Part shown: piece by piece, positions 14,917 to 22,912 of the stretch | How the letters are laid out: each line of letters begins with the position of its first letter | Numbering within the stretch: the first letter of the stretch is position 1 | Assembly (NCBI GenBank): GCA_045538075.1 | Contig: JAZSQT010000129.1 | Coordinates: 1 to 31,686 of the forward strand | Origin: JAZSQT01 sp045538075 | GTDB taxonomy: Bacteria > Chrysiogenota > Deferribacteres > Deferribacterales > Mucispirillaceae | Direction of reading: 5' to 3' | Length of the DNA stretch: 31,686 nucleotides | Made by a program: the position numbers and the translations under genes | Notes under the pieces: model-generated | Seen by the model: only the letters and a program-made list of their open reading frames with translations | What the model was told of the DNA's origin: nothing | Database searches by the model: none

Positions 14917-15724
14917 ATTAGATTATAGAATTGGCGTTATTGGTGTTGGTAATATGGGTTCAGCATTAGTAAGTGGTCTTGCTATATCTAAAAAAATTGA
15001 TAGAAAAAAAATATTTATTTTTGATAAAAATACAACACAGGCAAGTAATATTGCTAAAAAAAATAAAATTAATAAAGTTGATAGTATTGAAGAATTATTT
15101 AAGAGTAGTGATATTGTTATTTTAGCAGTAAAGCCAGATATATTGCGTCAAATATTTTTTGAAATAAAAGGATATATAAAAAATCATATAATTGTATCTG
15201 TAGCAGCAGGGATTACTATAAATGAAATTAGTCATAATTTAGGTGCTAATAAAAAAATCGTTAGAGTAATGCCAAATATTTGTGGCTTAGTGTTTGAATC
15301 TATGAGTGGAATTAGTTTTAATAATAATATTGACGAAAAGGATTTAAACTTAGTTGGCACGATATTTGACTGTATAGGAAAAACTATTATTATAGAAGAA
15401 AAAGATATGGACGCAGTAGTTGGCATATCAGGCTCTAGCCCAGCATTTATTTTTCAGATAATAGAAGCAATGAGTGATGCTGGCGTAAAAGCTGGCTTAT
15501 CAAGGGACAATGCTATATTTATGGCTGCTCAATCTGTTTTAGGTGCTGCAAAAATGGTTCTTGATACTAAGTGGCACCCAGCTCAACTAAAAGATTTAGT
15601 TACTTCTCCAGCTGGCACTACAATAGAAGGTGTTTTTGAAATGGAAAAATATAATGTTAGAGCTGGTATTATGTCTGCTATAACACAAGCTGTTGAAAAA
15701 TCTAAAAATATATCAAAAAAATAA
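14909..15724 (+). CDS. proC: Pyrroline-5-carboxylate reductase
   Basis: Catalyses the last step of proline synthesis, the NAD(P)H-dependent reduction of 1-pyrroline-5-carboxylate. The 271 residues equal the family's usual length. The Rossmann loop is GVIGVGNMGSAL (9-20). The substrate domain shows ISGSSPAFIF, then AGVKAGLSRDNA and the C-terminal family signature LVTSPAGTTIEGV. The ATG overlaps the end of the hydrolase gene by 8 bp. The next gene starts 8 bp after the stop with AAGGTG between. No other proline gene (proA, proB) is in the window. Confidence 0.95.
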   Translation: MGKLDYRIGVIGVGNMGSALVSGLAISKKIDRKKIFIFDKNTTQASNIAKKNKINKVDSIEELFKSSDIVILAVKPDILRQIFFEIKGYIKNHIIVSVAAGITINEISHNLGANKKIVRVMPNICGLVFESMSGISFNNNIDEKDLNLVGTIFDCIGKTIIIEEKDMDAVVGISGSSPAFIFQIIEAMSDAGVKAGLSRDNAIFMAAQSVLGAAKMVLDTKWHPAQLKDLVTSPAGTTIEGVFEMEKYNVRAGIMSAITQAVEKSKNISKK

Positions 15725-15732
15725 GGTGTTGT

Positions 15733-16164
15733 ATGAAAAATTCTGTTGTTACTATTATTGTATTTTGTTTAATTTTTATTGTTTTAGTTAGTATGGCTTT
15801 TATTTATAGTGAAGTAACTGGTGTTAATGCATACGATACTTTTAAATCAAGTGATACTTTAATTGATACGAAAGATAACAATAAAGATTCTTATAGTAGT
15901 GAATCTAAAGTTACGAATGAAGCTATAGAAAATAGCTTAAATAATACAAAAAATATTAATGAAAAAGAGAATATTAATACAGAATTAGAGAATAATAATA
16001 TTTTAAATGAACATATAGATAGAGATACTAAAGATAGTATTGATACGAAAGTAGAAAATAATTTAAATGATATAACAAATAGTGATAATAAAGCAAATAT
16101 CAATCAAGAAACAGAAAATAAAGAAGTTAGTAATAACCCACAATCTACTGAAGAAAAAAAATAA
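15733..16164 (+). CDS. Small membrane-anchored Asn/Asp/Glu-rich low-complexity protein
   Basis: 143 residues. Residues 5-25 are strongly hydrophobic (VVTIIVFCLIFIVLVSMAFIY), with no lipobox or good cleavage site, so it is probably an N-terminal anchor with the remainder outside the cytoplasm. After a short segment (SEVTGVNAYDTF) everything to the C-terminus is made of Asn, Asp, Glu, Lys, Ser and Thr with short repeats such as KDNNKDS, NNTKNINEKENIN, ENNNILNE and ENNLNDITN. No domain is recognisable and the tail is predicted to be disordered. It is the last gene of the run beginning at 6981. It has a real ribosome-binding site (AAGGTG) and keeps an open frame throughout, so I believe it is expressed. 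The function is unknown. Confidence 0.65.
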   Translation: MKNSVVTIIVFCLIFIVLVSMAFIYSEVTGVNAYDTFKSSDTLIDTKDNNKDSYSSESKVTNEAIENSLNNTKNINEKENINTELENNNILNEHIDRDTKDSIDTKVENNLNDITNSDNKANINQETENKEVSNNPQSTEEKK

Positions 16165-16204
16165 CGTGCCAACTGAAAATATACAGTAATAAATATATAA
16201 ATTA

Positions 16205-16286
16205 TGCCCAATGGGAGATTTGAACTCCCACAAGTTGCCTTACAGGTACCTGAAACCTGCGTGTCTGCCAGTTCCACCAATTGGGC
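16205..16286 (-). tRNA. tRNA-Leu (anticodon CAG)
   Basis: An 82-nt class II tRNA on the minus strand. The acceptor stem GCCCAAT/ATTGGGC pairs perfectly over 7 bp, with discriminator A. The D-arm segment is GTGGAACTGGCAGAC, typical of bacterial tRNA-Leu. The anticodon arm is CAGGT-TTCAGGT-ACCTG, which places CAG in the loop. A short variable arm AAG-GCAA-CTT and the T-arm GGGAG-TTCAAAT-CTCCC follow. The 3' CCA is not encoded (TAA follows on the minus strand), so CCA-adding enzyme is needed. It reads CUG, a rare leucine codon in so AT-rich a genome. It is transcribed toward the end of the proC run. No clear terminator hairpin is seen behind it. Confidence 0.96.
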
Positions 16287-16306
16287 ATAAGTGTTGAGAA
16301 ATTTAA

Positions 16307-16334
16307 AATATATTTAATAAAGTTTTTTAGTCAA
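16307..16334 (-). promoter_or_regulatory. Promoter of the tRNA-Leu gene
   Basis: Minus strand: -35 TTGACT (16329-16334), 16-bp spacer, -10 TATATT (16307-16312). It lies about 20 bp upstream of the mature tRNA 5' end, as expected for a tRNA promoter. Confidence 0.65.
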
Positions 16335-16414
16335 GAAAAATATATTAAACTATTTTTTATGTTTTTTGTCTTTTGATTTATAAAAATATTGTTTTAATGG
16401 ATAGCAAATAATAT

Positions 16415-17602
16415 ATGGCAGATTATTTTATTGAAGATATTTATAAGGCGTTAGAAATAATTTCTTCTTATAGTAAAAGTCAGACAAAAGTATTAGTTGC
16501 CCTTAATGACGCTATAGGTAGGTATTCTTTTTACGATATTTATGCTCCAGCTAATTATCCAGCTTGGAGACGGTCTCGTATGGACGGTTATGCTTGCAAT
16601 AGTAGGCTATCAGATTTTAGCAAACCCTTTTCTATTGTTGGTGATTTATCGGCAGCAGATACGTATATTGATGATTTAAAAGCAAATGAATGTGTTAGAA
16701 TAGCTACTGGTGCAAAAGTTCCAGATAGTGCAGATGTTGTTATTAGATTAGAAGATAGTAATGAAGTAAACGATATACTATATTTAAACAATTATAATGA
16801 TGGCAATGATTATATAGAAAAAATAGCTTCAAAAATTAAAGAAGGCAATTTGCTTATAAAAGCTGGTCAAAAGATAGATTACCGTCATATAGAAATTTTA
16901 GCAACATTACGAATCAATAATATATACGTTAATTATATGCCTAAGGTTGGTATATTATCTACTGGAGCTGAAATTACCGATAGATTTAATTGTGAAAACT
17001 CAATAATAAACAGTAATTTTTATGGGTTGTCATCACTTCTTGGTATGTATGATATACCATACAATAATTTAGGGATATGTGATGATAATATTGATAACTT
17101 AGAGGCTACTATAAACGATGCTATAGATAATTTTGACGTTATAATATCTTTTGGTGGCACAGCTTATAGTAGATACGATTTAATGAAGCAAGTTATAAAA
17201 AATATTGGTGGTAACATTATAATTGACGGTTTAAAGTCTAATCCTGCAAAGACATTTCGTTTTGGGATAGTAAAAGATAAACCAATATTTATTTTTCCTG
17301 GAACTCCAGAGGCAGCGATAATTTGTGCTGAATTATTTTTGCTTAACTGGATATTATCATCTTTTGGCAAAAATCATAATAAAGTTATATCAAAAATTAA
17401 ATTCAATGTATCTAAAAGAATTGGATTTTATAAAATTATACCGACATTAACTACAATTGAAGATGGAATTTTATGTAGTTACGATAGAGATAGTGTTGGT
17501 GAAATATCTAATGCTTTTAGGAGTTTAATAATCATTGATGATAATATTAAAAATGTTAGTGAAGGAAATTTTATTGAAACAATTTTAATATATTATATGT
17601 AA
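16415..17602 (+). CDS. MoeA-like molybdopterin molybdenumtransferase, divergent
   Basis: A 395-residue protein with the full MoeA domain order. In molybdenum cofactor synthesis MoeA inserts molybdate into adenylylated molybdopterin. Recognisable motifs are SRMDGYA (54-60), VGDLSAAD (75-82), RIATGAKVPDSADVVI (95-110), GNLLIKAGQKI (144-154), the start of the MPT-binding (MogA-like) domain at VGILSTGAEI (178-187), and a C-terminal beta domain from about 325. Two active-site loops are changed. The usual SGG.S.GdyD is ISFGGTAYSRYD here (244-255), and the usual PGNPvs is PGTPEAA (295-301). The KPGKP loop is also altered (LKSNPAKT, 273-280). No other moa, mob or mog gene is present in the window. 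It could be a working but divergent MoeA or a relative with another ligand. The start is the only plausible ATG, with a weak ribosome-binding site. Confidence 0.85.
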   Translation: MADYFIEDIYKALEIISSYSKSQTKVLVALNDAIGRYSFYDIYAPANYPAWRRSRMDGYACNSRLSDFSKPFSIVGDLSAADTYIDDLKANECVRIATGAKVPDSADVVIRLEDSNEVNDILYLNNYNDGNDYIEKIASKIKEGNLLIKAGQKIDYRHIEILATLRINNIYVNYMPKVGILSTGAEITDRFNCENSIINSNFYGLSSLLGMYDIPYNNLGICDDNIDNLEATINDAIDNFDVIISFGGTAYSRYDLMKQVIKNIGGNIIIDGLKSNPAKTFRFGIVKDKPIFIFPGTPEAAIICAELFLLNWILSSFGKNHNKVISKIKFNVSKRIGFYKIIPTLTTIEDGILCSYDRDSVGEISNAFRSLIIIDDNIKNVSEGNFIETILIYYM

Positions 17603-17665
17603 TAAAATGGTTGTATTTATGTGTATATTTATATATTTTGAATAAATATTATATTTTTATGGATT

Positions 17666-17694
17666 TTTACTTGTAAGAAACTCTTAAATATATT
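17666..17694 (+). promoter_or_regulatory. Probable promoter of the mre operon
   Basis: -35 TTTACT (17666-17671), exact 17-bp spacer, -10 TATATT (17689-17694). The leader to the mreB ATG is about 33 nt and contains GGGGAG. The TTTAC(A/T) form of the -35 recurs before the HU gene, dut and the 4648-5514 gene. Confidence 0.5.
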
Positions 17695-17733
17695 AGACTT
17701 TCTTGATAATATCTTATTTAATGGGGAGATTTG

Positions 17734-18759
17734 ATGTCATTTAATCAATTATATAATTTTTTCTCAAGCGATTTAGCAGTAGATTTAGGGACTGCTAATA
17801 CACTTATATATGTTAGAGGAAAAGGTGTTGTTACGAGTGAACCATCAGTTGTAGCAGTTAACAGAGATACAAAAGAGATTATTGCTGTTGGGCAAGAAGC
17901 AAAAAATATGCTTGGTAGAACACCTGCAAATATTATTGCAGTCAGACCGATGAAAGATGGAGTTATTGCCGATTATGATATTACGGAAAAAATGCTTCGT
18001 CATTTTATATTAAAAGTTCATCATAGACGCACTTTAGTTAGACCACGTATAGTTATATGTATCCCTTCTGGAGTTACACAAGTAGAAAAGCGTGCAGTTA
18101 AAGATAGTGCAATTCAAGCTGGAGCTAGGGAAGTTTATTTAATTGAAGAACCTATGGCAGCAGCATTAGGTGCAGGTTTACCTATTCAAGAAGCAAGTGG
18201 AAATATGGTTGTAGATATTGGTGGTGGCACTACAGAAGTAGCAGTTATTTCTCTTTCTGGTATAGTTTATGCCAATTCTGTTAGAGTTGGTGGTGATGAA
18301 TTAGATGATTGTATAGTTAATTATATAAAAAGGCAGTATAATCTTCTTATAGGAACTGCTACTGCAGAGGACCTTAAAATTAAGTTAGGTTCGGCTTTTC
18401 CTTTGGAGCAAGAGATTAGAACAGAGATTAAAGGTAGGGATATTGTTACTGGTATTCCAAAAACTATAGAAATTTCTGATTCAGAAGTTAGAGATGCTTT
18501 AAAAGATGCAGTATTTAAGATTGTAGAGGCAGTTCGTATCGCATTAGAGAAAACTCCACCAGAATTATCGGCAGATATAGTTGATAGAGGTATAGTGCTT
18601 ACTGGTGGTGGAGCATTACTTAAAAATCTTGATAAGCGTCTTTCTCATGAAACTGGGTTGCCTATTATTGTTGCTGATGACCCACTTAAAGCAGTTGCAA
18701 TGGGTAGTGGAAGAGTATTAGACGAACTTGATTTGCTAAAAAAGGTTACTGTAGAATAA
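17734..18759 (+). CDS. mreB: Rod-shape-determining actin homologue MreB
   Basis: Bacterial actin that polymerises on the inner face of the membrane and guides the elongasome. 341 residues, the standard length. The phosphate-1 loop is VDLGTANTLIY (16-26), phosphate-2 is VVDIGGGTTEVAVISL, and the adenosine region is VLTGGGALLKNLD. The amphipathic N-terminus MSFNQLYNFFSSD is the usual membrane-targeting segment. I use the ATG at 17734, five bases after GGGGAG; a TTG one codon upstream is too close to it. The stop is directly followed by the ATG of mreC. It heads a tightly packed operon mreB-mreC-mreD-mrdA-rodA and beyond. Confidence 0.97.
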   Translation: MSFNQLYNFFSSDLAVDLGTANTLIYVRGKGVVTSEPSVVAVNRDTKEIIAVGQEAKNMLGRTPANIIAVRPMKDGVIADYDITEKMLRHFILKVHHRRTLVRPRIVICIPSGVTQVEKRAVKDSAIQAGAREVYLIEEPMAAALGAGLPIQEASGNMVVDIGGGTTEVAVISLSGIVYANSVRVGGDELDDCIVNYIKRQYNLLIGTATAEDLKIKLGSAFPLEQEIRTEIKGRDIVTGIPKTIEISDSEVRDALKDAVFKIVEAVRIALEKTPPELSADIVDRGIVLTGGGALLKNLDKRLSHETGLPIIVADDPLKAVAMGSGRVLDELDLLKKVTVE

Positions 18760-19557
18760 ATGTTTAAATGGAAACGACTGTTAATAATTATAGTTTTTCT
18801 TTTAATTATAATTATTATTCAGTCAAGAAATGAAGAAATTTCTGGTCCTTTTAAAGGATTATTAGGTAATATTCTTAATCCTATAGTGTATTTAGCAAAT
18901 GGTATATTTGATGGGATAGGGGATTTATGGAGTTCTTACGTTGATTTAGTTGGCGTAAAGGCACTAAATGATGAATACAAAAATACTATAGATAAACTAA
19001 CCCTTGAAAATATTTTATTAAAAGAAAAAGTTAATCAAAGTCGCCGACTACATGAGCTTTTCAAATTTAATGATGCTTATGATTTTTCAACTATTGCATG
19101 TAATGTTATTGGTGCAAATGATGGTTACGTTAAGCATATTATTATTGATAGAGGGCTTGTTGATGGTATTGAAAAAGATGACCCAATTATAGGTTTTCGT
19201 GGCTTAATCGGTAGAGTATCAAGGACTTTTGCAACTACATCAGAAGTTAGTGTAATCTTAAATATTTCTTCAAATGTTAGTGTTATGAATAGTAGAACTA
19301 GGGCCACAGGCATTTTGAGAGGAGACGGAAAAGGTAATATTGTTATTGATTACTACGACCGTCTTGATGAGGCAAAAGAGGGTGATGTTATTATCACTTC
19401 TGGGTTAGGCAGATTGTATCCTAAAGGAATACCAGTAGGTAAAATTAGTAAAATTATAAAATCAGATACTGGTTTATTTCAAAATGTATATGTAAAACAA
19501 GACGAGGATTTTTATAAACTTGAAAACATCTTTGTTGTCAAAAATTTTAAAAAGTAA
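18760..19557 (+). CDS. mreC: Rod-shape-determining protein MreC
   Basis: A bitopic membrane protein linking MreB to periplasmic PBP2. 265 residues with one N-terminal transmembrane helix (about 5-22, LLIIIVFLLIIIII), a coiled coil (about 70-105, ALNDEYKNTIDKLTLENILLK), and the two six-stranded beta domains beginning at CNVIGANDGYVKHIIIDRG, with the family pattern GLIGRV....TSEVSVILNISSNVSV and VITSGLGRLYPKGIPVGKI. All conserved glycines of that last segment are in place. Translation is coupled to mreB (TAA-ATG). The 3' end overlaps the proposed mreD start by 38 bp. Confidence 0.95.
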   Translation: MFKWKRLLIIIVFLLIIIIIQSRNEEISGPFKGLLGNILNPIVYLANGIFDGIGDLWSSYVDLVGVKALNDEYKNTIDKLTLENILLKEKVNQSRRLHELFKFNDAYDFSTIACNVIGANDGYVKHIIIDRGLVDGIEKDDPIIGFRGLIGRVSRTFATTSEVSVILNISSNVSVMNSRTRATGILRGDGKGNIVIDYYDRLDEAKEGDVIITSGLGRLYPKGIPVGKISKIIKSDTGLFQNVYVKQDEDFYKLENIFVVKNFKK

Positions 19558-20014
19558 TTATACACTTGCTTTTTTATTACTTGTATTTAGCTACGTTTTT
19601 ACTAATATTTTTATTAGTGAATTTAGTGGAATAGATTATATTGTAATTTTGTTTGCTTTATTTATTCCTTTAATTAATGAAGATACAGCGATTATTTATT
19701 CATTAATATTTGGTTTTTTTTACGATTACATTTCTGATTCTTATATAGGCACTGGGATACTTTTATTCCTTTTTCTTTCTTATTTAAAAATCGTTTCATC
19801 TTTCTTTTTTGAGTTAAGTTCAATTTTTTCTAACTTATTGTTGTCATTAGTGGTAATAGCTATATACGTAATATTTAATATCTTTTACTTTGATTACTAC
19901 CTTAATTTTTATGTATTCAGTGGTATTTTAGATATATTATCAAATTTTGCAGTATATTTAATAATTTTTTTAATAATGGAGTTTCGTAGTGCTTTTTCCG
20001 TTGCTAAAAGATAA
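19520..20014 (+). CDS. mreD: Rod-shape-determining protein MreD
   Basis: A very hydrophobic inner-membrane protein of about 164 residues with five or six membrane segments, the size and position expected of MreD between mreC and PBP2. The pattern FGFFYDYISDSYIGTGILLFL around 65-85 corresponds to the MreD signature G...D......G. The N-terminus is uncertain. The frame can start at TTG 19520, or at TTG 19532 or 19535; all lie inside the end of mreC and none has an ideal ribosome-binding site (GAGG is 12 bases before the first). The 3' end overlaps mrdA by 26 bp. Function: stabilises the MreBCD complex in the elongasome. Confidence 0.87.
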   Translation: MKTSLLSKILKSNYTLAFLLLVFSYVFTNIFISEFSGIDYIVILFALFIPLINEDTAIIYSLIFGFFYDYISDSYIGTGILLFLFLSYLKIVSSFFFELSSIFSNLLLSLVVIAIYVIFNIFYFDYYLNFYVFSGILDILSNFAVYLIIFLIMEFRSAFSVAKR

Positions 20015-21815
20015 CTTACTTAATTTCTTTAAAAAAAGAGTTAATATAGCTATATTATTAATTTTGTTTTTTTCTGTAGTATTATTTAGTCGTCTTTTTT
20101 ATTTGCAAGTTGTAAAGTATCAAGAATATTCAAAATCTTCAGATTCAAACCGTATTAGAATAGCAAGGGTGCCAGCAGAAAGGGGCTTTATATTAGATAG
20201 AAATGGTGAAATTCTTGTTAGGAATACTCCTGCTTATGAGTTGAAGATAGTAAAAGAAGATGCAGAAGATATTGATGAATTATTGAAAAATATTCAAAAA
20301 ATATACAATTTCAATATTGAAAAAGCAAAAAGAGATATTAAAAAATCTTATTTTTATGAGCCAACAGTAATTTTACGAGGCTTAAAGTTTGAACAAGTAG
20401 CATATTTTTTAGAACATTCGGCAGATTTTTCTGGGCTTGAAGTAGATTTACAATCAGTTAGAAGTTATCCTGATGGAACATCTTTTAGCCATTTAGTTGG
20501 TTATATGGGCGAAGTATCAGAAAATGATATTACAGAAAATTCTTCTTACGTTGCTGGTGATATGATTGGCAAAAGTGGTATAGAAAAACAGTATGAAAAT
20601 TATTTACGAGGTAAAGATGGAGCAAGGCAAGTAGAAGTTGATACTTTTGGTAGAGTCTTTGAAATAATTAATGAAATACCATCTATATCTGGTCATAATG
20701 TAGTATTGACGATAGATTACAAATTGCAAAAATATATTGCAGAAAAATATAATAATAAGCGAATAGCAATATCAGTATTAGATATTAATGATAACTCATT
20801 ACTTGCTATGTATTCAGCTCCTACTTACGATTTAAATTCTTTTACACCATTTATAAAAGAAGATGATTGGGTTAGTCTCGTAAATAACCCAGTTAAACCA
20901 TTATTAAATAGAAATATTGAGGGAACTTATCCTCCTGGTTCAGTTTATAAAGTGATAATGGCAGTAGCAGGTTTAAAAGAGAAAGTTATTACTCCAGATA
21001 CAAAATTTAAGTGCACTGGTTCTTATAGATTAAATAGGAATTTTAGCTATAACTGTTGGTTAAAATGGGGGCATAGTGATACTGATTTAAGAAAAGCTCT
21101 TGCTACATCTTGCGACGTATATTTTTATAATTTAGGAAGATTATTAGAGATAGATAAAATTCAAAAATATTCAAACTTTTTTTCATTAGGTCAATATACA
21201 GGTATAGATTTACCAAATGAAAGCACTGGTTTTTTTCCTTCTCGTAAATGGAAAGAAGAAACAAAGAAAGAGGGTTGGTATCCTGGAGAAACAGTTATTA
21301 CATCAATAGGACAAGGTTATATGACTTCTACACCTTTGCAAATTGGTGTAATGATGTCTGGAGTTTTTAATGGTGGAAATATTTATAGGCCAAAAATTGT
21401 TGATAAAATTGTAAGCCATGATGGTGATGAAGTTCTGCAATTAGAGGCAGATTTATTAAGGTCTATAGAAATTCCTGAGGATATGAAAGATATAATTATG
21501 GCTGGTTTAAAAGATTCTGTATATAAACGAGGTGGAACTAGTCAAAGAGCAAAAGTAAAAGATTTAACTGTTGCAGGCAAAACAGGAACAGCACAAGTCG
21601 TATCCTTGAAAAAAACGGAAGATTTAGAAGATAATGAAATACCAGAACATTGGCGAGATCATTCTTGGTTTACTGGTGTTTTTCCAGCAGAAGAACCAAA
21701 ATACGTTATTGTAGTGTTAGTAGAACATGGTGGCAGTGGTGGAGTTAGTGCAGCTCCTATTGCAAGTGATGTTATTAGTAAGATGATGGAATTAGGTTAT
21801 GTTTCAGAAAATTAA
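19989..21815 (+). CDS. mrdA: Penicillin-binding protein 2 (elongasome transpeptidase)
   Basis: Class B PBP that cross-links new peptidoglycan during side-wall growth, acting with RodA. 608 residues: an N-terminal transmembrane helix (about 20-40), the dimerisation domain with RVPAERGFILDRNGEILV (60-77), and the transpeptidase domain. The catalytic motifs are SVYK (318-321, within GTYPPGSVYK), SCD (374-376, in place of SxN as is normal for PBP2) and KTGTAQ (531-536). A second family motif, WFTGVFPAEEPKYVIVV, is present near the end. The start is GTG at 19989, seven bases after GGAG. It overlaps mreD by 26 bp and rodA by 17 bp, so stoichiometric, coupled expression is likely. Confidence 0.96.
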   Translation: MLFPLLKDNLLNFFKKRVNIAILLILFFSVVLFSRLFYLQVVKYQEYSKSSDSNRIRIARVPAERGFILDRNGEILVRNTPAYELKIVKEDAEDIDELLKNIQKIYNFNIEKAKRDIKKSYFYEPTVILRGLKFEQVAYFLEHSADFSGLEVDLQSVRSYPDGTSFSHLVGYMGEVSENDITENSSYVAGDMIGKSGIEKQYENYLRGKDGARQVEVDTFGRVFEIINEIPSISGHNVVLTIDYKLQKYIAEKYNNKRIAISVLDINDNSLLAMYSAPTYDLNSFTPFIKEDDWVSLVNNPVKPLLNRNIEGTYPPGSVYKVIMAVAGLKEKVITPDTKFKCTGSYRLNRNFSYNCWLKWGHSDTDLRKALATSCDVYFYNLGRLLEIDKIQKYSNFFSLGQYTGIDLPNESTGFFPSRKWKEETKKEGWYPGETVITSIGQGYMTSTPLQIGVMMSGVFNGGNIYRPKIVDKIVSHDGDEVLQLEADLLRSIEIPEDMKDIIMAGLKDSVYKRGGTSQRAKVKDLTVAGKTGTAQVVSLKKTEDLEDNEIPEHWRDHSWFTGVFPAEEPKYVIVVLVEHGGSGGVSAAPIASDVISKMMELGYVSEN

Positions 21816-22911
21816 AAAATATCTTATGATAACTGATTATTGGATGTTTTCTTTTGCTTTAATACTTTCTATTTTAGGTATTTTTGCAATATATAGTGCT
21901 GGTTACGACCCATCAACAGGCAATGTTGAAGACTATTATTCAAGGCAAATTTTATGGCTTTTTATTGGTGTTGTAATGTTCTTTATTACTTCATTCATAA
22001 ATTATAAGAGTATAGTAAGATATACTTTTTTTATTTATGGTGTAGGTATCTTAGTTTTAGCTATAGTTTTAGTTTCTGGATATATTGGTATGGGAGCTCA
22101 AAGATGGCTATCTATTGGGCCATTAAGATTGCAACCATCAGAGCTTTTTAAAATTGTGTGGATTATTACATTAGCATGGCTATTTATGGATTTTGATGAA
22201 AACAAATTTAATATATTAAGGATTTTAAAAAAATCTATATTTCTAATTCCTCCTTTTTTTCTCGTGTTTTTACAGCCAGATTTGGGAACTTCAATGACTT
22301 ATCTTATTATATGGGGTTGGATAATTTTGATATTAGGAGTAAAAAGAAGTGTTGTTATAATTGCCATAGTATCAATGTTGATAGTTTTGCCAATACTATG
22401 GAGCCATATGCACGATTATCAAAAAAAGCGTGTAGTAACTTTTATAAATCCAGAACACGATCCTTTTGGAGCAGGTTATCATATTATCCAATCAAAAATA
22501 GGTGTTGGTTCTGGTGGTATTGACGGAAAAGGTTATTTAAAAGGAACTCAATCTCATTTACGTTTTATTCCAGAAAGACATACAGATTTTATATATTCAG
22601 TTATTAATGAAGAATTTGGTTTAATAGGTGGTTCAATTATACTTATATTATTTATTATATTAGTAATAAGAATATTTATGACATCATTAAATACTAAAGA
22701 ACCAGCATCAAAAATTTTGTGTGTTGCAGTAGGTGGCTACATTTTTCTCCAATTTATAATAAATAGTTATATGATTGTTGGTATGATGCCAGTAGTTGGT
22801 ATTCCTATGCCTTTTGTTAGTTATGGTGGGTCATCATTAATATCATTTTTTATTATGTTAGGTCTCGTTAATTCTGTATATATTAGAAGATTTACACCAA
22901 CAGAGGATTAA
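21799..22911 (+). CDS. rodA: RodA peptidoglycan glycosyltransferase (SEDS family)
   Basis: A SEDS-family polytopic protein of 370 residues with about ten membrane segments that polymerises lipid II into glycan strands with PBP2. Typical segments are AQRWLSIGPLRLQPSEL, FLQPDLGTSMTYLIIWG, the large periplasmic loop with GYHIIQSKIGVGSGGIDGKG, FIPERHTDFIYSVINEEFGL and the terminal VVGIPMPFVSYGGSSLIS. The Asp of the essential QPDLGTS motif is kept. ATG is inside the end of mrdA (17-bp overlap). The stop is one base before the TTG of the radical SAM gene. Confidence 0.96.
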   Translation: MFQKIKKYLMITDYWMFSFALILSILGIFAIYSAGYDPSTGNVEDYYSRQILWLFIGVVMFFITSFINYKSIVRYTFFIYGVGILVLAIVLVSGYIGMGAQRWLSIGPLRLQPSELFKIVWIITLAWLFMDFDENKFNILRILKKSIFLIPPFFLVFLQPDLGTSMTYLIIWGWIILILGVKRSVVIIAIVSMLIVLPILWSHMHDYQKKRVVTFINPEHDPFGAGYHIIQSKIGVGSGGIDGKGYLKGTQSHLRFIPERHTDFIYSVINEEFGLIGGSIILILFIILVIRIFMTSLNTKEPASKILCVAVGGYIFLQFIINSYMIVGMMPVVGIPMPFVSYGGSSLISFFIMLGLVNSVYIRRFTPTED

Positions 22912-22912
22912 A

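Noticed and set aside
13085..17602. Apparent preference for NAC codons (TAC, GAC, AAC) when the next codon starts with G
   Set aside because: Many TACG/GACG examples are visible, but counter-examples (GAT-GAT, TAT-GAA) are also frequent; without a count the trend cannot be claimed.
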